15,921 nt of DNA from Flavobacteriaceae bacterium (GTDB taxonomy: Bacteria; Bacteroidota; Bacteroidia; Flavobacteriales; Flavobacteriaceae). The position numbers and the translations under genes were made by a program. This document shows positions 7,129 to 13,674 of the stretch, piece by piece; within the stretch, counting starts at the first letter, position 1; every line of letters begins with the position of its first letter. The notes beneath the pieces were generated by a model. That model did no database searches. It was not told the DNA's origin and saw nothing but the letters and a program-made list of their open reading frames with translations. Location: contig DAOVTF010000006.1 in assembly GCA_030633225.1 (NCBI GenBank), positions 1 to 15,921 of the forward strand, read 5' to 3'.

Positions 7129-8451
7129 ATGAAAAATATATTTAAATATTTAATATTGTTTGTATTAGTTTTTACTTCATGTGAAGAAGACTTTCTTAAT
7201 GTAAATCAACCTGCAGAAGATCAAGTCTTAACTTCAAAGTCAGGACTAATTACAGTAGCGGTAGGAATGACAAATCATTTTACAACTTCTACATTGTCTC
7301 CTATTGTTGAGATACAAGGTTTATCAACAAGAGAATTAGGTAATTTATTGACTTATGTTACTCCAGGGGAATTGGTAGCAGGAGGTTCTGGTTTACCAAA
7401 TGATAATGCTGGAATTACACGCTTATGGAATAGATTATTGAGAGACAAAGGTGCTGCAGAATCTATTTTGGAGAATGTTGATGCTATTGAAATGGATCCG
7501 GGTACTAGATCAGGTTTGAAAGCTTATGCGAAGTTTTTCAAGGCAATGACTTTAGGTTACTTAATTCAGAATTTTGAATCTGCCCCAATAAATAATAACT
7601 CAGATGGAAATGCTAGTTTTAGTTCTAGAAGTGAAGTATTAGCGGAATGTATCAGTTTGTTGACCAGTGCAAATTCTGATATTAGTGCTAATCCAATTTC
7701 TGATGAATTTTTAGCATATATTCAAGGAATGGATTTACCAAATATGATTAATGCATATTTAGGCCGATATAATTTATTTGCAGGTAATTACGACGCAGCT
7801 ATTGCTGCAGCTAATTTAGTGGATTTAAATTCAATGTCAGTTTGGTTATATGATGGAGCAACAAACAAAAATGCAGTATTTGTTTTTGCCGTAGAGAATG
7901 AACCAGATACCAAACCACAAGATAATTTCGGCTTAACAGGTTCATTAATTCCTGAGATTGATGATGGTAGGATTGAATTCTATTTATCGCCATCTGATGA
8001 AGTAGAAGTTCCTGAATTTGGAGGTCATGGAGTTGAAAATTTGAAAGGCTTTTTTGAATTTGGAAACCAAAGCATTCCTATTTATTTACCAGGAGAAATG
8101 TTATTAATAAAAGCAGAAGCTTATGCAATGAAAAATGATTTAAATAGTGCAGTTTTCTATATTAACATGGTTAGAGAAAAAAGCAATGATATTTTTGGAG
8201 TGAATGCAAATTTAAATCCTTGGAATGGTAATGGTAATGATCTGGATGCAGTTATGGATGAAATATTTAGAAATCGTAGTATTGAATTGTTTATGTCAGG
8301 TCTACGTTTAGAAGATTCTAGAAGAATACATTCTAATTTTGTTCCATCTCAACAGGAAGATTATTTAAGTGAAAGAAATAGAAATTTTTATCCGTATCCG
8401 GCTGAAGAAAGATTTAATAATTCGAATACACCGGACGATCCGTCAATTTAA
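7129..8451 (+). CDS. SusD/RagB family glycan-binding surface lipoprotein
   Basis: A 440-residue SusD-type lipoprotein, at the short end for the family. The signal peptide ends FTSC with the lipidated cysteine at residue 18. It is followed directly by acidic EEDF, which agrees with the Bacteroidota surface-export signal, so the protein should sit outside the cell capping SusC. The C-terminal half contains the helical repeat-like GEMLLIKAEAYAMKNDLNSAVFYINMVREK and then IFRNRSIELFMSGLRLEDSRR, typical of RagB/SusD proteins. The end (NRNFYPYPAEERFNN) is also typical. It follows susC-1 after 11 bases and is followed by a strong terminator. It is a different SusD subfamily from the second copy in this locus. 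The ligand is inferred from context only: a chitin-type oligosaccharide is plausible. Confidence 0.92.
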   Translation: MKNIFKYLILFVLVFTSCEEDFLNVNQPAEDQVLTSKSGLITVAVGMTNHFTTSTLSPIVEIQGLSTRELGNLLTYVTPGELVAGGSGLPNDNAGITRLWNRLLRDKGAAESILENVDAIEMDPGTRSGLKAYAKFFKAMTLGYLIQNFESAPINNNSDGNASFSSRSEVLAECISLLTSANSDISANPISDEFLAYIQGMDLPNMINAYLGRYNLFAGNYDAAIAAANLVDLNSMSVWLYDGATNKNAVFVFAVENEPDTKPQDNFGLTGSLIPEIDDGRIEFYLSPSDEVEVPEFGGHGVENLKGFFEFGNQSIPIYLPGEMLLIKAEAYAMKNDLNSAVFYINMVREKSNDIFGVNANLNPWNGNGNDLDAVMDEIFRNRSIELFMSGLRLEDSRRIHSNFVPSQQEDYLSERNRNFYPYPAEERFNNSNTPDDPSI

Positions 8452-8463
8452 TTTTGAGTTAAT
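8448..8463 (+). repeat. 3' sequence shared by the two susCD units (first copy)
   Basis: TTAATTTTGAGTTAAT is repeated exactly at 13474-13489. In both places a terminator hairpin beginning AAGCTGT follows 6-7 bases later. Here the susD-1 stop codon lies inside the repeat; in the second unit the stop precedes it. Confidence 0.7.
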
Positions 8464-8470
8464 AAGTGAG

Positions 8471-8504
8471 AAGCTGTCCATCAATTTTTGGGCAGCTTTT
8501 TTTT
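8471..8504 (+). terminator. Rho-independent terminator after susD-1
   Basis: AAGCTGTCC (8471-8479) pairs with GGGCAGCTT (8490-8498), with one T-G wobble, around a 10-base loop. A run of eight T follows (8497-8504). It starts 20 bases after the susD-1 stop. Confidence 0.85.
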
Positions 8505-8511
8505 GTTTAAG

Positions 8512-8540
8512 GACAGTTTGTTAAATGGATGTGACAGTTT
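8512..8540 (+). promoter_or_regulatory. Direct repeat GACAGTTT spaced by 21 bp
   Basis: GACAGTTT occurs at 8512-8519 and 8533-8540. Start-to-start spacing is 21 bp (two helical turns), and similar GTTAAA and AGTTTAA sequences follow the copies. Direct repeats phased like this can bind activators; no regulator is identified here. Confidence 0.3.
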
Positions 8541-8550
8541 AGTTTAACAG

Positions 8551-8579
8551 TATTAAATGAGTATGTAATTCATTTAATA
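8551..8579. repeat. 10-bp perfect inverted repeat
   Basis: TATTAAATGA (8551-8560) is the exact reverse complement of TCATTTAATA (8570-8579), with a 9-base spacer. No T-run follows, so it is unlikely to be a terminator. A regulator site or a chance AT palindrome are both possible. Confidence 0.45.
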
Positions 8580-8700
8580 AAACGCCTTTTAATTATACAA
8601 TTTCAGAATAAATCAATTGTGAATTTAATACTTTCTAATAACGTAATTTATTTATAATTATAAAAAGTCAATTACAACTAGGTATAAAATACGGTTTAGT

Positions 8701-8738
8701 GCATTTGTATAATAAAAAAGTGCATTATTATGCGTGTT
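8701..8738 (+). promoter_or_regulatory. Two candidate operator copies upstream of susC-2
   Basis: GCATTTGTATAA (8701-8712) and GCATTATTATGC (8722-8733) are spaced 21 bp start to start. The second is an inverted repeat of GCAT/ATGC around TATT and shares 13 identical bases (TGCATTATTATGC) with the site before nagB. With its flank (to 8738) it matches 15 of 17 bases of the site before susC-1. A further GCATTATTAAC begins at 8764, 42 bp on, in the leader. Confidence 0.5.
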
Positions 8739-8763
8739 AATTGTTTATTTTTTATATTTTAGT

Positions 8764-8802
8764 GCATTATTAACTTAAATATTTAACAAAATTCATGTAA
8801 TT
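8764..8802 (+). promoter_or_regulatory. Conserved 5' leader of susC-2
   Basis: This is the second copy of the leader at 4122-4159, with one extra T. It keeps the ATG TAA start-stop (8795-8800) two bases before the susC ATG at 8803. A near-consensus -7 (TATATTTT, 8753-8760) precedes it. Confidence 0.55.
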
Positions 8803-11800
8803 ATGAGAAAAAAATTAAAGATTTCTTTACTTTTACTCATGCTTTCTGTAAGTTTTACATACGCTCAAAGTGATGTGACTGGAAGTGTGAAGGATGTCTC
8901 TGGTGAAGCATTACCAGGTGTTAACATTCAAATTAAAGGAACTACAGAAGGAACAGCTTCCGATTTTGACGGAAATTTTGAAATTACTGCATCACAAGGT
9001 GATGTTTTGGTATTTTCATTTGTTGGTTTTTCTTCACAAGAAGTAATTATTAATGGTAATACCGTTGATGTTATTTTAAGTGAAGATGCTGAGAGTTTAG
9101 ACGAGGTAGTTGTTACTGCCTTAGGTATTAAAAGAGAATCCAAAGCATTGGGTTACTCATTGACCGAAGTAAAAGGTGACGAAATGAACCAGGTTAAAAC
9201 TTCAAGCGCAATAAATTCGCTACAAGGTAGAGTTGCTGGGGTAAATGTATCGACAAGTAGTTCGGGAGCTTCTGGTTCTAGTAGAGTAATTATTCGTGGA
9301 GCAAGTTCATTAACTGGTAATAACCAACCACTTTATGTAGTGGATGGGATTCCTATTATAAACCAAACAAAGGGTTCAGCTGTAGGAGCTTTTGGTGGAG
9401 AACACGGTGATGGAGGAGATGATATTTCTTCAATAAACCCTGACGATATTGAATCAGTATCTGTTTTAAAAGGTAGTTCTGCTGCAGCTCTTTATGGATC
9501 GCAAGCTTCTAATGGTGTTATAATGATTACTACAAAATCAGGTAAAGAACAACAAAGATTTGGAGTTGAATTTTCAAGTGCTTTTACATTTGATAATGTG
9601 AATACAGATTTGCAAGATTTTCAAACTACTTATGGACAAGGTAATAATAGGTTAAAACCGGGATATGAATATGATACAAGTGGTAACCCTGTAGAAATCG
9701 CAGATTCTGAAGCTGCAATTTCTGATGCATATACTAGTTCATTACAGTCTTGGGGTGATAAATTAGATGGATCTTTGGTTTATAATTGGGATGGAGTTAA
9801 AAGGCCATATTCTAATACAGGTAATAACTTAGACAAATTTTATGATACAGGAACAACATCTGTAAATTCCATTGCTTTTGCAAAAGGGGGAGAAAATTTT
9901 AGTTATCGCTTTTCAGTTTCAAATTTAGATAACAAAGATATTTTCCCAAATACGACATTAAATAGAAAGTCTTTTTCACTAAATGCGTCTGCTAAAATAA
10001 ATCCAAAATTAAGTTCAACAGTTAACGCAAAATATATCATAGAAAAGGTTCATAATCGTATTACTATTGGTGATACTCCTGGTAATGCAAATACTGTAGC
10101 TAACGTTTTACCTGTTAGTTTAGATATTTACGATTTGAAACCAGGGTCAAATGAAGAAGGGACTGAACTTAGATTTCAACCAAGTCAGTTTATATCAAAC
10201 CCTTATTGGGCGGTTAACGATTTTAATAATGATGATAAAAAAAATAGATTTATTGCTTCAACTACTTTGCGTTATGATATAACAGATTGGTTATATATTA
10301 ACGGTAGAGCAGGTATTGACTCCTATGATCTATCAGTAAAACGTGTTACACCTTATGGTACAGCTTATAGACCTGCAGGAGAATTATCACAATCTAAATC
10401 TACTTATTCATTATTTGATGCTGATATCATGTTAGGAGTAGATAAAGCTATTACTGACAGAATTTCAACCAATTCAGTTATTGGTGCAAATACTAGAAAA
10501 TCTTCTTTTGATGCATTAAGCGCAACAGGAAGAGGTTTTATAGTTGTAGGATTAGAAGATTTGAATAATACGACATTACCAGAACCTACTAATAGTTTTT
10601 CTGAAGCTAAGACAAACTCAATTTATGGTTCGTTTGAAGTTGATTATGATAATGCCATATTTGTAACATTTACAGGTAGAAATGATTGGTTCTCAACACT
10701 TTCTTTTCCAGATAAAACTACTCCAAATAATGATTTTTATTGGTCGTTGAGTGGTAGTTGGTTAGTAAATGAAACTTTTGACTTGGGACATAATGTTAAT
10801 TATTTAAAGTTTAGAACAAGTTATGCTCAAGTTGCAGGTGGTGCTAGAGATGCTTATGCATTGAATTTAGATTACGCTGTGACTGGTTCTTTTCAAGGCC
10901 AATCATTTGGTCAATTAAATGGTAACTCAATACCAAACCCAAATCTTGTACCATTTGAAAAAGATGAATTTGAAGTTGGTTTTGAAGGTAGATTTTTTGA
11001 GAACCGTTTGAATTTAGATATAGCATACTATTCCAATAAAACAACTAATGATATTGTTAGAGCAGCGGCGTCTCAATCTTCAGGTTATACTTCAGCTATT
11101 CTTAATATAGGTGAATTAGCAAATCAAGGTGTTGAATTGTTAATAGGAGGATACCCAATTAGAAATGATGATTTTTCTTGGTATACTTCTTATAATTTAG
11201 GATATAACAATAGTGAGATAGTTCATACTGATGATGAAGACACTCCAATTAATGTAGATGCTAGTCTATCTCGTTCTAAAACTGCCATTATTTCACATAT
11301 TGTAGGAGAACACTATGGTGTAATATTTGGCTCATCTTATAAAAGAGATGATAATGGAAATATAATGTATGATGTTAGTGGTTCAATTCCTAAAGCAATA
11401 CAAGGTGAAAATAAAATATTAGGAGAAGGTGTTGCACCTTTAACAATGGGTTTCTCAAATACCTTTAGGTATAAAGATTTTAGCTTAAATTTTTTAATTG
11501 ACGCTAAATTTGGGGGTAGTGTTCACTCTGGAACAAATAGAGAATTAATGTTAAGAGGTTTGCATAAAAAAACTCTTAGAGGTCGTGATACTGGTCTAGA
11601 AATATCTGGTATTGATGATGCTACTGGTGACCCATTTACTATGACAGTTGCTCCAGAAAATTTAAGAACATATTACGGTTTTATTGCAGAAGAGAATGCA
11701 GGTATAGCGGAAGAATTTGTTTATAGTACCGATTTTATTAAATTTAGAGAATTAGTTTTTAGCTATAATTTACCAAAAAATTATTTAGATAATATTTTTG

Positions 11801-11970
11801 TAAGTGATTTGAGACTATCGATAATTGGTAGAAACCTTTTCTATATCATGAAAGATGTTGATAATATTGACCCTGAAGCAGCTTTAAATAACTTGAATTC
11901 TCAAGGGATAGAAAGATTTGGTATACCAGCAACAAGAAGTATCGGGTTTTCAGTTAATGTTAAATTTTAA
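8803..11970 (+). CDS. SusC/RagA family TonB-dependent outer membrane transporter (second copy)
   Basis: A 1055-residue SusC-type transporter. The signal peptide ends TYA/QS (cleavage after residue 21). A carboxypeptidase-regulatory-like domain covers about 24-95 (VTGSVKDVSGEALPGVNI, GTASDFDGNFEI). The TonB-box-like LDEVVVTALG is at 99-108, exactly where the first SusC has its own. The plug shows NSLQGRVAGVNV, IIRGASSLTGNNQPLYVVDGIPI and DDIESVSVLKGSSAAALYGSQASNGVIMITTK. The barrel ends ATRSIGFSVNVKF. The VVVTALGIKRESKALGY motif and the longer barrel place it in a different SusC subfamily from the first copy. It pairs with the SusD-like_2 lipoprotein 11 bases downstream. Its leader, signal peptide and N-terminal domain closely resemble those of the first copy, including an identical 27-base stretch (8948-8974 versus 4305-4331). 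Substrate is inferred from the adjacent NagB fusion. Confidence 0.95.
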   Translation: MRKKLKISLLLLMLSVSFTYAQSDVTGSVKDVSGEALPGVNIQIKGTTEGTASDFDGNFEITASQGDVLVFSFVGFSSQEVIINGNTVDVILSEDAESLDEVVVTALGIKRESKALGYSLTEVKGDEMNQVKTSSAINSLQGRVAGVNVSTSSSGASGSSRVIIRGASSLTGNNQPLYVVDGIPIINQTKGSAVGAFGGEHGDGGDDISSINPDDIESVSVLKGSSAAALYGSQASNGVIMITTKSGKEQQRFGVEFSSAFTFDNVNTDLQDFQTTYGQGNNRLKPGYEYDTSGNPVEIADSEAAISDAYTSSLQSWGDKLDGSLVYNWDGVKRPYSNTGNNLDKFYDTGTTSVNSIAFAKGGENFSYRFSVSNLDNKDIFPNTTLNRKSFSLNASAKINPKLSSTVNAKYIIEKVHNRITIGDTPGNANTVANVLPVSLDIYDLKPGSNEEGTELRFQPSQFISNPYWAVNDFNNDDKKNRFIASTTLRYDITDWLYINGRAGIDSYDLSVKRVTPYGTAYRPAGELSQSKSTYSLFDADIMLGVDKAITDRISTNSVIGANTRKSSFDALSATGRGFIVVGLEDLNNTTLPEPTNSFSEAKTNSIYGSFEVDYDNAIFVTFTGRNDWFSTLSFPDKTTPNNDFYWSLSGSWLVNETFDLGHNVNYLKFRTSYAQVAGGARDAYALNLDYAVTGSFQGQSFGQLNGNSIPNPNLVPFEKDEFEVGFEGRFFENRLNLDIAYYSNKTTNDIVRAAASQSSGYTSAILNIGELANQGVELLIGGYPIRNDDFSWYTSYNLGYNNSEIVHTDDEDTPINVDASLSRSKTAIISHIVGEHYGVIFGSSYKRDDNGNIMYDVSGSIPKAIQGENKILGEGVAPLTMGFSNTFRYKDFSLNFLIDAKFGGSVHSGTNRELMLRGLHKKTLRGRDTGLEISGIDDATGDPFTMTVAPENLRTYYGFIAEENAGIAEEFVYSTDFIKFRELVFSYNLPKNYLDNIFVSDLRLSIIGRNLFYIMKDVDNIDPEAALNNLNSQGIERFGIPATRSIGFSVNVKF

Positions 11971-11981
11971 AAATTAAAAAA

Positions 11982-13472
11982 ATGAAAAAATATATTTATA
12001 TACTTATTTTAGTTTTAGCATTTGGAGCTTGTGATGAAGGGTTTGAGGAAATGAATGTTAATCCTACTAAACCAACACAGCTATCACCAGCTACTAAATT
12101 GACTTACATTCAATTATATACAGGAGGAAGTAGTTATGTTGCTTATTTATTTTGGAATGTAATTCACTTAATGCCAAATGTGCAACAACTTAATGATACA
12201 CATTATGGACCAATATTTAGTTATAAAGAAGGACATACACATTGGCTTTTTGAAGAGCAATTTGGTTCGACAGTTAAAAATATTATTGATTTAGAAGCAC
12301 AACTAGAAGCAAGTGATGCACCTACTGCAGCAGTAGATTTAGCAATTGCAAGAGTTCAAAAAGTATTAATTTTTAGTAGATTGACAGATGCTTATGGTGA
12401 TATTCCTTATTCTGAAGCCGGTAAAGGCTTTTTAGAAGGAATTCGTTTCCCTAAATACGACAAGCAAAGTGATATTTATGCTGATATGTTAGCTACTTTA
12501 GAAAGTTCAGCAACAGTTTTAAGTACTGGGGGAGCTAATAGTTATGGTTCAGCAGATCTTTTATTTGCTGGTGATAATTTGAAATGGAAAAAATTTGCAA
12601 ATTCGTTAATGCTTCGTTTGGCTATGCGTATGGTAAAAGTTGATCCAACTGGAGCTCAATCATGGGCAGCTAAAGCAATACAGGGAGGTGTTATGGAAAG
12701 TAATGATGATATTGCTTTTACACAATATGAAGATTCACCAAATGATGGAGGGCCTAATGTAAACCCTCTTACAAAATGCTTTACTTCTAGAGCTGATGTT
12801 CAAGTGAAAATTTCTAAAACCTTTATGGATTTTATGAAAGATAGAAATGACCCACGTGTTTCTGTATTATGTTCTACAATTGATGGAGATACTTCTTATG
12901 ATTTGCAAGAAGGTCAAGATATCAATGATGCTACAAGGGCAGCGCCAAATTCAAAACCAAATATTAATATTTTTGGAGGTTCTGGACTTATTGTATATGA
13001 TGCTCCATTTTTCTTTCAAACCTATGCTGAAGTTAAATTTATGTTAGCTGAAGCTGCACATCGTTGGGGATTAGCTGGAGGTGATGTAGAAACACATTAC
13101 AATGATGGTGTAACCGCCGCAATGGATTATTTATCTATGTACGGTCACGGTGTAGGAATCTCTTCTACTCAAATATTGGATTACTTAGGTGAAAACCCAC
13201 TAGTAGCAGGAGAAGAGCTAAAGATGATTAACGAACAATATTGGGTAGCAACTTTTGGAAATGGATTGGAATCTTCTTCAAATTGGAAAAGATCTGGTTA
13301 CCCTGAATTGGTTCCTTTAGAGGATGCGGCATCTCTTACAGGTGGTGAAATACCTAGAAGATTCGTATACCCTGGTTCTGAAAAATTAAATAACCCAGAT
13401 AATGTTACAGCAGCTATTGCTGAGCAAGGAGGAGATGAACTAACCACAAGAATGTGGTGGGATGCAAATTAG
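11982..13472 (+). CDS. SusD/RagB-like outer membrane lipoprotein, SusD-like_2 type
   Basis: A 496-residue lipoprotein. The signal peptide ends FGAC, with lipidation at cysteine 17, followed by acidic DEGFEE, which agrees with surface export. The early NVNPTKPTQLSPATKLTYIQLY segment and the central IARVQKVLIFSRLTDAYGDIPYSEA are hallmarks of the SusD-like_2 family (Pfam PF12771). So are WKKFANSLMLRLAMRM and the C-terminal FFFQTYAEVKFMLAEAAHRWG with WVATFGNGLESSSNWKRSGYP. These proteins bind oligosaccharides on top of their SusC partner. It follows susC-2 after 11 bases and ends in a terminator 20 bases after its stop. Having a SusD-like_2 partner here and a classical RagB/SusD partner in the first unit suggests the two transporters handle different oligomers of one glycan. 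That division of labour is inferred. Confidence 0.93.
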   Translation: MKKYIYILILVLAFGACDEGFEEMNVNPTKPTQLSPATKLTYIQLYTGGSSYVAYLFWNVIHLMPNVQQLNDTHYGPIFSYKEGHTHWLFEEQFGSTVKNIIDLEAQLEASDAPTAAVDLAIARVQKVLIFSRLTDAYGDIPYSEAGKGFLEGIRFPKYDKQSDIYADMLATLESSATVLSTGGANSYGSADLLFAGDNLKWKKFANSLMLRLAMRMVKVDPTGAQSWAAKAIQGGVMESNDDIAFTQYEDSPNDGGPNVNPLTKCFTSRADVQVKISKTFMDFMKDRNDPRVSVLCSTIDGDTSYDLQEGQDINDATRAAPNSKPNINIFGGSGLIVYDAPFFFQTYAEVKFMLAEAAHRWGLAGGDVETHYNDGVTAAMDYLSMYGHGVGISSTQILDYLGENPLVAGEELKMINEQYWVATFGNGLESSSNWKRSGYPELVPLEDAASLTGGEIPRRFVYPGSEKLNNPDNVTAAIAEQGGDELTTRMWWDAN

Positions 13473-13473
13473 A

Positions 13474-13489
13474 TTAATTTTGAGTTAAT
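13474..13489 (+). repeat. 3' sequence shared by the two susCD units (second copy)
   Basis: This is an exact copy of TTAATTTTGAGTTAAT at 8448-8463, again just before a terminator stem that includes AAGCTGT. The stop codon of susD-2 ends two bases before it. Confidence 0.7.
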
Positions 13490-13492
13490 TTT

Positions 13493-13528
13493 AAAAAGCT
13501 GTTCATTGTTTGGTGAACAGCTTTTTTT
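13493..13528 (+). terminator. Rho-independent terminator after susD-2
   Basis: A 13-bp perfect stem, AAAAAGCTGTTCA (13493-13505) with TGAACAGCTTTTT (13514-13526), closes an 8-base loop. A run of seven T follows (13522-13528). The NagB fusion gene is therefore probably read from its own promoter. Confidence 0.9.
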
Positions 13529-13603
13529 GTCTGAAAGTATTACCTTAATGATTAGCCTTGTCTAGTTTAACATAAATAAATCAAATTTATAATTAATTTG
13601 TCT

Positions 13604-13611
13604 TAAATTTG
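13604..13611 (+). promoter_or_regulatory. Probable -7 element of the nagB fusion gene
   Basis: TAAATTTG is a perfect TAnnTTTG match, 63 bases before the start codon. No clear TTG lies at the -33 distance. Transcription would start near 13618, immediately before the palindrome at 13620-13633, a position suited to repression. Confidence 0.4.
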
Positions 13612-13619
13612 CATGAAAT

Positions 13620-13633
13620 TGCATTATTATGCA
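13620..13633. promoter_or_regulatory. Palindromic candidate operator upstream of nagB
   Basis: TGCATTATTATGCA has perfect 5-bp arms (TGCAT/ATGCA) around TATT. Thirteen bases are identical to the site at 8721-8733 before susC-2, and a degenerate form precedes susC-1. This is the best-formed copy, just downstream of a TAnnTTTG element. A repressor sensing an amino-sugar phosphate is a plausible ligand, but no regulator gene is in the window. Confidence 0.55.
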
Positions 13634-13674
13634 TCTTTAAACACGAACCAAACAATTAAAATTATTATAATCTA

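Larger units (their letters stand above)
8452..8802. other. 351-base intergenic region between susD-1 and susC-2
   Basis: No gene is visible. In order it holds the 3' repeat, a terminator (8471-8504), a 21-bp-spaced direct repeat GACAGTTT (8512-8540), a 10-bp inverted repeat (8551-8579), a featureless AT-rich stretch (8580-8698), two GCAT-motif copies (8701-8712 and 8722-8738), a weak -7-like TATATTTT (8753-8760) and the susC leader (8764-8802). The second susCD unit is therefore likely to have its own promoter. Confidence 0.7.

Noticed and set aside
8928..9143. 71-residue minus-strand frame opposite the susC-2 N-terminal domain
   Set aside because: It is antisense to a strongly conserved coding segment, with no motif, promoter or leader of its own.
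12847..13047. 66-residue plus-strand frame inside susD-2
   Set aside because: It is an out-of-frame shadow of the SusD-like_2 coding region.
4160..13472. Invertible shufflon of the two susC genes
   Set aside because: Both units have the same orientation, no inverted recombination site pair was found around them, and no recombinase gene is present in the window.
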